Assembly: GCF_035582795.1 (NCBI RefSeq)
Contig: NC_134367.1
Coordinates: 1,738,501-1,802,500 of the forward strand
Reading direction: 5' to 3'
Length of the DNA stretch: 64,000 nucleotides
Source: Mycteria americana
Taxonomy: Eukaryota > Chordata > Aves > Ciconiiformes > Ciconiidae
Shown here: positions 1 to 10,005 of the stretch, in pieces
How positions within the stretch are numbered: the first letter of the stretch is position 1
Layout: every line of letters starts with the position of its first letter
Program-made: the position numbers and the translations under genes
Notes under the pieces: generated by a model
What the model was told of the DNA's origin: nothing
The model's database searches: none
The model's input: the letters and a program-made list of their open reading frames with translations, nothing else

Positions 1-2310
1 CTACTGGACCTTTGGAGGGGAGGCTGGAGATGTCCTGGGAGAGGAATCCAGGGCGGGGGGTGATGCCCAGAGCCCACTTCCAGCCCCCTCCGAGCATGGC
101 TGGAGGATGGGAAAGGGCCCCGAGGAGACGCCGTACACGCTCACCCCCTCCTTAGGGCCTCCCCTGGATGCCTGCTTTTGGCCGAGGGGCACCCCGGGAC
201 ACAGGGACCTTCCCCCGCGGCTGTCCCGCTGCTCCGGCCCAGATGGACCACAAGCTGCGGCTGGGTCCCACGCGCTGTGTGCCCACGGCGAAAGGTTTCC
301 GCCGTCTCTCCCACCCCATCGGCCCATGCCCGGGAAGGGTGTGGATGCTGGCGCTGGGATGCCGAGCAACTTTCCCTAAGCCCCGGGAAGAGGGAAACCC
401 TTCGCCTCCCGTGGCCTCCTCTCGCTGCCGGGGCTCTTTCCTCCCCAGCGTCAGCCTGGCTCCACGGCCAAGCTCTCCTCCAGCCACCTCCTGCCCTCCC
501 CTGTGCTGGAGATGGTCCCACGCCAGGCTGACCCCCAAGGAGGGTTTGGTGGGGACGGTGTGAATGGGAAAGGGGTGGCCATCGCCCTGGGTGGACCCAA
601 ATCTCCTTGGCCTCCTTTCTTCGTGCCTCGTTTAGTTTCGACCAGCACACGCTGCTGGAGAAAAACAGTTCCCAGCGTTGGAGCAGCCAGGAGGCTTTGC
701 AGGGTGGAGGGCGACAGCCCTTAGGGATGGTGGCCACCGAGTGTCCCCAGGGCCACAGCCTTACACAGCGGCTCCGGGAGCTGAAACCGAGCTCCGTCCC
801 CCCAAATGCTGGTCCTGTGGAGCTGGGGGACAAGAAGGCACCTCCAGACGTGACCCCCCCCGGGCTCCCAGCGGCTCCCCCGGCTCCAGCAAGCCCAGCC
901 AGCCATGCAGCTAAACTGTGGCCATCGACACGGGTGACAGGGAGGGGTTTGTGCCCTGAGCCTGGACCACGGGCAGCTCAAAGGAGCATTTGAGCAGAGC
1001 TCCCTGCACACACCCCCCCCCCTCCATGGGGTGCCACGCAGCCCGGTGCCAGCTGCCGCAGGGACCGTCCCGCAGCCACGTGGGTCCCCACAATGGCTGT
1101 TTGTCCCCCGGTTGGCCGCTGCGTCTCAACTCTTTCCTCCCCTTGGCCCCTCCGTCTCAGGGCTGTGCTCCGTTCCCTCTGCAGCTCCTCGCGTGTCCCA
1201 CGGGCATCCTACCCACGGCCCCCACGCCCGCGTGGGCACCCGAACCCTGCCGGGCCGGGGAGGGCTCGGGCGTGGAGCTCGCTCATCGCCCGAGCATGAG
1301 AGGACCCTTTCAGAGGGAAGTGACGAGCCATTGAGTTTCGGCGGGATGCCTTACAGACGCCCCACCGTGAGCTCAATGGCTGAGCCGCGGTGTCACGCAG
1401 GCGATGTCACCCCCATTTCCAGCTGGGTCACCTTGTCCTCCCCCGTGTCCTGAGGCCGTGGGCTTTGCAAAGCCACCCTACATTCGTTTTCCAGGGGGAA
1501 CCACCTCCCCACAGCCGCCCTGATGCTCATTGCGTAACGGAGGAGACCGGTGCCTAAATATACCCGCACGGTTCCCCGGAGGTGCCGGGCTTGCGATCAC
1601 CGTCAGACGGAGCCATCGGCGATAAATAGGCCAGAGCGAAGCAGGTCTGGGGGAAGGAGAGTCAGTTTGTGGGAAGGGCACAGCCCTAAGAGACGTCCTA
1701 GCTCTGCTGGGGCTCCCCGGGGACCTCCGCTCGCCCCGGCAGCCACGGCGGCATCGCACCAAAATAGTTTCGGGATCTGGGACTCGGCCTCTCCCAGCTC
1801 CCGTTGCCCAGTTTGAGGAGGACAACGAGTCCTCAACGTGCCTCTGGGGCTGGGAACGGGTCACGCCGGGCTTGTGCCACATCCCGGCCCTGGGAGGAGG
1901 GAGGGGACACCCCATTGCTCCCCGGCGTGGAGAGGACACCCCACAGCCCCTGCCGGCGTGGGGTTTAGGGGAGCGCAGTGGGACAGTTTGGCCCCATTGG
2001 AGATGCCACCAGGGCCCTATTAAACCCTCCAAGTCCCCTTCTTTGTCACTTTGTCACCCTCCAGCTTTGTCCTGCTCCAGCAGAGCGCCGAAGCTCGCTT
2101 TCCACCATGCGCTCAGCCCTTTCAATCCATCCCCCCCCCCCGAACCCCCCCAAAACCCCCTTTTGGGGCCGAATCCAGCCCCTCCCCCCCCTTCACCTCT
2201 CCCCACCTCCCCCCCCCCCCGCCTTTTATCGTATTTTTTCCCTTTTTCTAACGTGGTTTTCTTGGTTTTTTGTGGTCCCCCCCCCCCCAAGGCCCAGCCC
2301 GAAAATAGCT
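1..2310. other. Upstream flank of STMN4, no gene recognised
   Basis: GC-rich flank with many short open frames on both strands, none of which looks like a known protein or has convincing splice borders. The last 250 bases are dominated by C homopolymers (about 2132-2150, 2209-2220 and 2277-2288). I see no gene here, although a distal STMN4 leader exon could be hidden. Confidence 0.5.
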
Positions 2311-2317
2311 GCTCGGC

Positions 2318-2474
2318 GTGATGTCACCGGGCTGGTACCCGGTTCGTACAGGCTTCGGGCCAATCAGCGGCGGCGGAGCCGTTGCGCCAATCGCCGTTCG
2401 GGGAGGTGATGTCATGGGGGCCCGGGGCCCCCGGGTGGGATGTTCCGCGCAGACCCCCGCGCCCGCGTTAAATG
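2318..2474 (+). promoter_or_regulatory. STMN4: STMN4 core promoter with paired CRE-like and CCAAT boxes
   Basis: Two identical GTGATGTCA sites (2318-2326 and 2406-2414) match a CRE/ATF half-site variant. They enclose two NF-Y-type CCAAT boxes, CCAATCAG at 2360 and CCAATCG at 2387. A weak TATA-like TTAAAT lies at 2468-2473. The block is CpG-rich and sits directly before the leader exon that ends at the GTGAGT donor at 2518. The symmetrical order CRE-like, CCAAT, CCAAT, CRE-like suggests one compact promoter. Factor binding is inferred from motif matches only. Confidence 0.55.
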
Positions 2475-2517
2475 AGCCCGGAGAGCGCGGAGAGGCAGCC
2501 CAAGCGCCGGCGGTGGG
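2472..2517 (+). other. STMN4: STMN4 leader exon (mostly 5' UTR)
   Basis: The exon is bounded on the right by a consensus donor (GTGAGT at 2518). The transcription start is not known; with TTAAAT at 2468 as the TATA element it would lie near 2495-2500. An ATG at 2472 would be in frame with the main ATG after splicing to 5465 and would add 28 residues. Its context is weak and it overlaps the TATA-like element, so the downstream ATG at 5503 is preferred. Confidence 0.45.
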
Positions 2518-2548
2518 GTGAGTGCCGGGGGGGGGGGGTTGCCTTGGG

Positions 2549-2550
<2 letters not shown>

Positions 2551-2580
<30 letters not shown>
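2551..2580 (+). repeat. (ATG)10 microsatellite
   Basis: Ten perfect ATG units in STMN4 intron 1, directly followed by a long G homopolymer (from 2581) and more G-rich sequence. It is likely to vary in length between individuals. Confidence 0.95.
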
Positions 2581-2983
2581 GGGGGGGGGGGGGGTGTTTT
2601 TTGGAAGCTGAAAAGTTTTTGGGGAGGGGTTGGGGAGGGGGGGGGATTTTTTCGGGGGGTCCTGGATGTCGCTCTCTGGCCGCCCCCCCCCCCTTTGTCC
2701 CCCTCCCCATCCCTCCAGCATCCTCCCCGCCGTGCCGGTGCAGCCCCGCAGCTCACCCCCGCGCCCCCAACCCCTTTTGGGGTGCTGTCCGTCGTCCCCC
2801 CCCCCCCATCTCGACAGCCGAGCTCGGGCTGCTGGAGACCCTCCCCGCGCCCCCTTCTACCTCCCTCGTTCCGCACCGCGGCGGGCCCCATCCTGCCCTG
2901 CCGGGCGGGGGCGGGGGGCAGCCCACGCCCACGGTGAGGGGCGTGCAGGGATGGGGCTCAGCAGCCTCCGCCCCGCCTCGCCC

Positions 2984-3045
2984 CAGCATCCCCGGGGGCC
3001 CCGCACCCCCAGCATCCCCGGGGGCCCCGCACCCCAGCATCCTCT
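2984..3045 (+). repeat. Short GC-rich tandem repeat, 25-26 bp unit
   Basis: About 2.4 copies of a unit beginning CAGCATCCCCGGGGGCCCCG, starting at 2984, 3010 and 3035, in STMN4 intron 1. Confidence 0.8.
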
Positions 3046-4932
3046 GGACCCCGGGGGGGGAGGGGGTGTGTGCGTCTCCTGACCTGGAGCCCCCCAAAAT
3101 GTGGGTGCAGGGGTGCGGAGCCCCCCCCCCCCCCCAGCCCGGAGGGCAGGGCCAGGCTGAATTATTGATGGAGGCAGGATGCTGGCGGAGGTGACCTGCT
3201 CTCAGCAGGCGCTGAAATATTTATTCCAGGGAGGGGGGAAAGCGAGGGGGAGGGAGGGAGGAGGCGGCTGCCATCCTCCCTCTCCCCTGGAGGTGGGGGG
3301 GGAAGCATCCCTGGCTTCGCAAGCTTCAAGGGAGGGAGCGGAGAGCCCCCTCCGCTCCTCCATCCTCTCCCTCCATCGCTGGGTGCTTCTTGCAGGGAAG
3401 GGGATGGGAGATGGGGGGGGGGGGTTCCCCACCGTCTCAGGGCATCTACAGCGGCGATCAGGGTGTGAAAGCGGGTTGCAACCCTTTGGGGTCGGATCGG
3501 GCCCCCCCTCTGCCATGTGCTCCTCGCCGGGAGCGGGATCGCTCCCGCAGCCTCCGTGCTGGGGGTTTGAGCCAGGTTGCAGTCTGGGGGTGCCAGCAGC
3601 AGCAGAGCCCCAACCACACCCCACTCCCCTTGGTGCTGCTCGGGGGGGGGGGCAGCGGGGCTGGGAAGCAGAGAGGGAAGGGAGCTCAGCAGGGAGGGGT
3701 TTCCCTCTTGGAGGAGCCTCCAAACACCTTGCATGGCATCTTCATCCAGCGAGGAGGAGTGGGGCTGGCAGCCCACCCCCCACCCCCCCCCCAGCCGGCA
3801 GCATCCCTGGGGATGGACCCCATCCTCGTCCCCGTTTTGGGTCTGATGGGCGAGCTCTGCATTTTGTCGAGCCAGGGCACGAACGAGGGCTGGGAGAAGG
3901 GCTTCAGTAGCATCCAATGCATCCAGGCCCCCCCCGCAATCTCGGGGAAAATGAGGATTTGGGGTGGTAACGCAGGGAGCGGGGATGCATGAGGAAGGCA
4001 TATGCTTCCAGCCGGGCTGTCAGAGCTCCCGGCACAGCCCCGTGTCGGCACACGAGCCACCAGAGCATCCCCACCCTGCCTCGGCACCGCGCTTGGCGAG
4101 AGCCACCCAGGGCAAACCCCTTCGGCTAGGCAAGGAGGAAAGCCCTTGGTGGGGGAACAGCCCTGGGCAACCCCCAAACCCCACCAGCCCTGGCTCCGGA
4201 GGTCACCTAAAAGAGGGGAGCATCTCCAGGGAAGGTGTCCCCAGCAGGGCGTCCCCACATTTTGTCCCTGTTCCCCCCCGCTCCGGCAGCTGCGGGCAGG
4301 TTATTTGTGTGATCCCTGTGCCAGATCCCGGCAGGATGGGGGACGAGGGGTCGGGGTTTCTCAGGACCCCCCAGGTTGGGCTGGGTCGGGGTGTGTGCGG
4401 CTGTGGGAGCTGGCAGTGCCCTGACGGCTCTGGGGTGCCCACGGAGGGGGTTTGCCCCTTCCCTGGGGGGGGCTGCAAGGATTTAAGAGTCCCTATTTTA
4501 TTTTTTCCCCTTAGAAACAAAAGCTGTGAATAATTCCAAAAACCAAACTCGGCCCCCACTTTGGCACAGCCGGGAAGGGCATTTCCACCGGGAAACCCCT
4601 CTGATGCCACCGACACCCCATTTGTGTCCCCCGGAAACCCTGGGAAAGGGGGGTGGCCCCGGCTTAGCTGGCTTTTAATGAGTCTCTGGGTGTTGCCGCC
4701 CCACGCCAGGTCCTGCGCTCACCCAGGGGCTCTGCACCCCGGGGATGGGTGGGGGGTCCCGGGGATGCCCCCACGCCTGACCCACAGCCACGGGGACCCC
4801 CGGAGAGGGTCCCAGTGGGATATGGGAGAGGGTCCCAGTGCGTCAGCCCTTCTGCGTGTGGTCTGGCAAGCGGCGAGCTGAGGACTGGGGCTCTCTAGAC
4901 ACGAGCGGGGGTGGCAGCGGGTCCGTGAAGGG

Positions 4933-5005
4933 TGTGCACGCGTGTGCATGCGTGTGCATGCGTGTGCGTGTGTGCACGCTGCTCCCAGCACACGCGTGCA
5001 CACGT
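4933..5005 (+). repeat. Degenerate GT/GC alternating repeat
   Basis: Alternating purine-pyrimidine run built on GTGTGCATGC and GTGCACGC in STMN4 intron 1. Such tracts can adopt Z-DNA; no coding content is seen. Confidence 0.7.
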
Positions 5006-5090
5006 GTGGGTTGCGCGGGTGCTGGGCAGCCCAGCGCAGGGAAGGGCTGTGGGTGCCAGACGCACCCCACCGGCTGCTGCCGTCGTCCCA

Positions 5091-5285
5091 GTGGGTGCCC
5101 GTCACACCAGTTGCGTGTCCCCCACATCACACCAGCGTGTGCCCACCCCAACGGCACGTACCCGTCACATCGCAGCCGTGCGCCCGCCGCACCAGCACTG
5201 CCCCTCACGCCACACCGCTGCGTGCCCGCCTCGCCCGTGCACGGCCATCACACCGCACCGGTGCGTGCCCACCCCGTGTCCCCAG
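5091..5285 (+). repeat. Degenerate minisatellite in STMN4 intron 1
   Basis: Recurring cores such as CATCACACC, CGTGTGCCCACCCC and CGTGCCCGCC appear about every 30-50 bases. The copies are diverged, so unit length and copy number are uncertain. Confidence 0.45.
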
Positions 5286-5502
5286 CGCGCGCCCGCCGCA
5301 GCATCCCCGGCGCGCGCACGAGGCCGCGGCAGGGGACGGGCAGGGCTGGGCCATGCCCTCAGCCCCAGGACACCCGGCAATGGGCAGGCGTGGGTGGGCA
5401 GGGCTGGATGGTGCCCCCAGCCCCCGGGACGCCCCACACTGATCCCGGCTCTTTCCTCCCCCAGGAACGCTCTTGCTGCAGACGCCCAAGGATTGTCACG
5501 CC

Positions 5503-8378
5503 ATGACTCTGGCTGGTACGGCACCGTCACGGGGCTGCGCGTGGGGACGGGGGACAGCGTGGCTCACCCAACCCCTTGAACACAACCCTGGCGTCTACCC
5601 CCCCACGCCGGGGCACCCCTAGTTTGAGTGGGGCCCCATCCAAACCGCCTTGGGGATGGCTCTGCCCTGGGCTACCCCCTGCCCTGGGACGCTCACAGCA
5701 TCCCGGTGGTGGCAGGGAAGGGGTCGTGCGTGGGGTTAACACACCGGGACAGACATAACCCACGTGGCCGTGAGTAAAGCACCCCACCTCTACGTGCCTC
5801 AGTTTCCCCTTTGCATACCTTGCTTCCCCCGCCCAAATCACCCTGTTTGCAATATCTGGGCAAACTTCGGTGCCAGCCGCCGTCCGCGTCCCGGCCCTTC
5901 CCTGGCACGTGGCAGCCCCTGCCCCGGCTGCCTGGCAGGACCCCCCCACCCCTCTGACCCCAGTCCCACCATCTCTTCCCAGCTTACAAAGAGAAGATGA
6001 AGGAGCTGCCTCTCGTCTCCCTCTTTTGCTCCTGTTTCCTCTCGGACCCCCTGAACAAGCCAGCATACACCTATGAAGGTAGGAGCCTGCTGCCCGCCCA
6101 CGGCTGAGGGGTGCATGAGCAGTGGGAGCTGCGGGGGGGCTGCAGACCCCCCTTAGGATGAGTGGGGTGACCCTCAAACCGAGAGAGGTGGCTCCACAGT
6201 TTGCTGGCACCGGCTGGAAGCAGGGGGCCAGGCTGAGGTTTGGGGGGCTTGGGCAGCCCCCCTCTGCCGTGGCTCCGCTGCACGAAGCGCCGGGCGTGGG
6301 CTCGGTATTTTTAGGCAGACGGTGCTGGGTGATTCAGACTGATTCATGTCAGCGGGTCCAGAGGTGACAGTGGTGGCGGAGGGGGGTGCCCAGCCTTGGG
6401 GGGCTCCTCCTGGCTAGCTGTGGGGGGATCCGCAGCTGGAAAGGAGCTTCATGGTCCCGTTCCCAGTCCTCAAAGCAGGGCTGAACACGACCCTGCTTGC
6501 TCACCTCTCCCTCGGGGGGGATGCCCAGCCCCTCAGCTCGCCCAAATATTCCCAGCTCAACCCCCTTGATGGGTGTCTTGGAGTCCGTACCCCAACCCAT
6601 GACACTGGGGCTGAACCGCAGGGGTTCAATCGCGGTGCAGGGATTTGGGTGAAACCAGTGGAGATCGGTGAAGGCGGTGGCACGTGGGTGGGCTGCAGGT
6701 GTGGGACCCTGGGGTGGTTTGCCCGAAGGGGTGGGATGCGTCCGCACCAGCAGTCAGCCCGTGCCCCTCTCCCAGCAGACACGGTAGACCTCACCTGGTG
6801 CGTCATCTCCGACATGGAAGTCATCGAGCTCAACAAGCGGACCTCGGGGCAGTCCTTCGAGGTCATCCTGAAGCCCCCGTCGTTCGACGGCATCCCCGAG
6901 TTCAATGCCTCCCTGCCCCGGCGGCGTGACCCGTCCCTGGAGGAGATCCAGAAGAAGCTGGAGGCGGCAGAGGAGAGGAGGAAGGTAGGTCCAGCAGCTC
7001 GTGCACGGCACTGCAGCGTGGGGACGCGCCGTGGGGACACGCGACCTTGCACTTGGGGTGCTCAGCAAGGCACACCCACCTTCGGGGACGTTGTCGAGTT
7101 TGGAGGGGATGGTTTTGGCCGGGAGGGTAAGGAACCCATGGCCCACACGGCCATCGCATCCGCTTTGCCCACGCAGTACCAGGAGGCTGAGCTGCTGAAG
7201 CATCTGGCGGAGAAGCGGGAGCACGAGCGGGAGGTCATCCAGAAGGCCATCGAGGAAAACAACAACTTCATCAAAATGGCCAAAGAGAAGCTGGCGCAGA
7301 AGATGGAGTCCAACAAGGAGAACCGCGAGGCCCATTTAGCAGCCATGCTGGAGCGCTTGCAGGAGAAGGTGAGAGCCTGGCGAGGAAGGAGGGGGGATGC
7401 TCTGGGACGCCGGTCCAGGAGGGTGTCACAGGGCACCCGGGCACCCTCCATGGCTCTTGGGGTGGCATTACCCCCTGGGGACACCACCAAAGGGGGGGAC
7501 CCCTCTTCGCCTCCCACTGTGCAGCAATACCCAACCGCAACGTCCCACCCGGGGTGGGGGGGTCCTACCTGGGGACCCACTGAGCCTAATGGGTCCGTAG
7601 GCTCACGAGCGGTTGGTGGGTGGAGAGCCGGGACCCACGTCTCATCCACAGACATGCAAAGCCTTTGCTTTCCCCACGTCCCACCGTGATGGCCTTGACC
7701 CACCGCTGGCAATCTTTCCACCTCCCAGGTGGCAGATCTTCCCCTGGTCCCTTCCCCAGAGGCCGTGGAGCCGTCAGCTCCCCGGTGGAGCTGGAGGGGT
7801 CCACGCTGCCATGCTAGGAGATGCTTCCACCCTGCCAGCCTGTGCAGACCTCTTCTCTCTCCCCGAAGCAGGTCTGTTCCCAACCTCAGCACGGAAGGTC
7901 CCACCCTCACCACCTCCAGCTCCCTCCAAAACATCCCTTCTGCAAGGAGCTCGCCCAGTGCCCTTCTCCAAACGCCTCAGCTAGCCTTGGGTCAGAGGCA
8001 GAGAGCACGAGATAATGAAGGACAATCCGAGCTAACCCCATCTCCTTGGGGCTCACGGTCCATCCCGTCTGGTTGACGTCTACCTCCTAGCTAGAGGGCG
8101 AGGACAATCTGTCCCTGAGTGCCTCCACAGTCCTTAAAACACCCCAGGGGAGGAGAGGACGCTGTTGACCCATCGGTGGTGTCCCTCTGGGGATGAACCT
8201 TGCGAACGCCCTCGTGCCTTCGAACCCCTCCGAAGCTGCTGGCCCGCCCGTGGGGACCCTGAAGTCCGTCCAGCTAATGCGTGTGTCCCCCCCCTTCCCT
8301 CCTACCTCCCTCCCACAGGACAAACACGCGGAAGAAGTGAGGAAAAACAAGGAGCTCAAGGAAGAAGCCTCCAGGTAA
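5503..8378 (+). CDS. STMN4: Stathmin-4 (RB3), five coding exons, 189 aa
   Basis: Neuronal stathmin-family phosphoprotein. The family binds two alpha/beta-tubulin dimers and restrains microtubule growth; STMN4 is attached to Golgi and vesicle membranes. Coding exons are 5503-5515, 5983-6078, 6776-6984, 7177-7368 and 8319-8378, all with AG/GT borders. Their total of 570 nt gives 189 residues plus TAA, the family's usual length. The start matches [12 protein letters not shown]. The membrane-anchor segment carries Cys20 and Cys22 (SLFCSCFL), the palmitoylation site of the neuronal paralogues. The stathmin-like domain (about 48-189) has the proline-rich [20 protein letters not shown] linker and a long charged helix ending KELKEEAS. 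Exon 3 of this list has a tandem CAGCAG acceptor, so residue 37 (Ala) may be optional. The protein is nearly identical to mammalian STMN4 as I recall it; STMN2 and STMN3 differ in the N-terminal segment. Confidence 0.97.
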
Positions 8379-9945
8379 AGAGGCGATGGTTGGACTGACA
8401 GCTCCGGGGAGGTGGCAGAGGCTGCCGCAGCGCAAGGTCGGATGGTGGAAGGGTGGACGTTCCTCTGCTTTCTTTGTTCGTGAATGTAAAGAGTTGACCA
8501 GTGAAGCCATCCTATTCGTTTCGGGGAGGGTGGGGAGGGAGGAGAAAGGAGGGAGGGTGGGCGGGAGGGTGCTGGCTTTGGGATGCCCACCTCCTTGGTG
8601 GGTCTCACGAGCCACCCGTCAACCAGGTCCAGAGGAGACAGCTGAGGGCTGGTGAAGCGGAGGAGGTGGCCCCCCCAGGGAAAAGCCGGGGGGGGACGGA
8701 GCGGGTGGGGAGGGAAGAGGGGGGGGGAATGTGCGTCGTGTGTGACTTTAATTTGGTGCTGGGCAGGCAGGGCGGGCAGGTGGGCATCCCTCCGGCTTCC
8801 TTCTTCTCCTCCATCCCACCCCATCGATGGGCAGCGGCATCTCTTGGTGTCCCTCCCTCCTTTTTTCCTGCCTGGACTCAGGGCCTCTTGCCCGAAGCGG
8901 GCGTTATTTGCCCATAGACCTTACAGAACCATTTTGCGGAAGGGAGAGAAGAGACCCCCGCATTGGACGTGGTCAGAGAGTGAAAGTCGCTTGCTCCAAA
9001 GGCTTTATCCGGCTGTAGCAGATGCTGATGATCCTTTTCAAGGGTGAAATTGAAAAGTGCCATGACTTCCCAAAGAGCTGGGGTTTTTTTGTAAGAAAGA
9101 ACCTCCTGAGAATCATCTTTGCGGGAACTCTTGGGTGAAATCCCCTTTTCTGCTGTAGAGCAGCTGGAAAGCCATCAGCTTTTAGAGGTGGTTATCTGAA
9201 AAGGGAGGTGACCCCCATGGAGAGTGAAAGCAGGAGAGAAAAACAGGCTGCGGAAACCGTGATGGAAGGGACGGGGAAAAACAAGAGGGAAAGAGGAGCC
9301 AGGGGAGCCCAGGCTGGAGAGCCAGAGGTGGGATGGAGATGGCTCTCTGGAGAGCAGGAGAAGACAACAGCCATAGGGAGTCCCTGGGGACGGCAATGGC
9401 ACCTCCTGGTGACACCAGGGCAGGAGGAAGGCCAGTCTGGGACCCCACCAACGGCTTGTGACCAGCCCAGGAGGTGCTTTGTGGGAGCTGCTGGGCAATC
9501 CCCTGGGTGATCTTTGCCTCCAGGGAGGGTGAGCGAAGCAGAGAGCTTGCAGCGAGGAGCAGGAGAAGGTGGAGAGCCTGCTTTCTGCCGCAGGGGTGGG
9601 AATGTCCCCTCCTCTCCCAGTTACCAGCAGGCAGTGGTCCCAGTGCCGCGATGCCCTGGCACCCCATCAGCCTCCAACCCTGATGCTAACAGAGGGTTTG
9701 ATCTCCACTATGGCCAGACAAGCTTTCCAAGCTCTGATTTGGGTCTGGAGGGAACCGTGTCTTTTCTTGTGCCGCGAGATGCTCGCCTGGACCCCGGAGC
9801 CCCGGGGGGACCAGCCCGGGGAGGGGAGCACGGGAGAGGGCAGCGGGCGAAGGAGACGGAGGGGGCTGTTCTAACCGTGGCACGAGCTGTCCTTTTTTTG
9901 TATACAACGGTTGTAAATAAACCGCCTTGGCATTTCTTTTGTTTT
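8379..9945 (+). other. STMN4: STMN4 3' UTR and poly(A) signal
   Basis: The UTR runs from the stop at 8376-8378 to a canonical AATAAA at 9916-9921, with a GT-rich element (TGTCTTGTGTGTGGTTTG) from about 9961. The expected cleavage point is near 9940, giving a UTR of about 1.56 kb. A second AATAAA at 11096-11101 with a TG-rich follow-up could serve as a distal site. Confidence 0.75.
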
Positions 9946-9979
9946 CTCATGATCTGTGCAGTGTCTTGTGTGTGGTTTG

Positions 9980-10005
9980 TTTTTTTTTTTTGGGGGGGGG
10001 GGGGG
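9980..10005 (+). repeat. T12-G14 homopolymer junction
   Basis: Twelve T (9980-9991) run directly into fourteen G (9992-10005) just past the STMN4 cleavage region. Sequencing length errors are possible here. Confidence 0.9.

Noticed and set aside
6451-7689. A single 412-codon + strand open frame over STMN4
   Set aside because: It is two true STMN4 exons (6776-6984, 7177-7368) plus intron sequence that happens to be open; splice sites and homology define the real exons.
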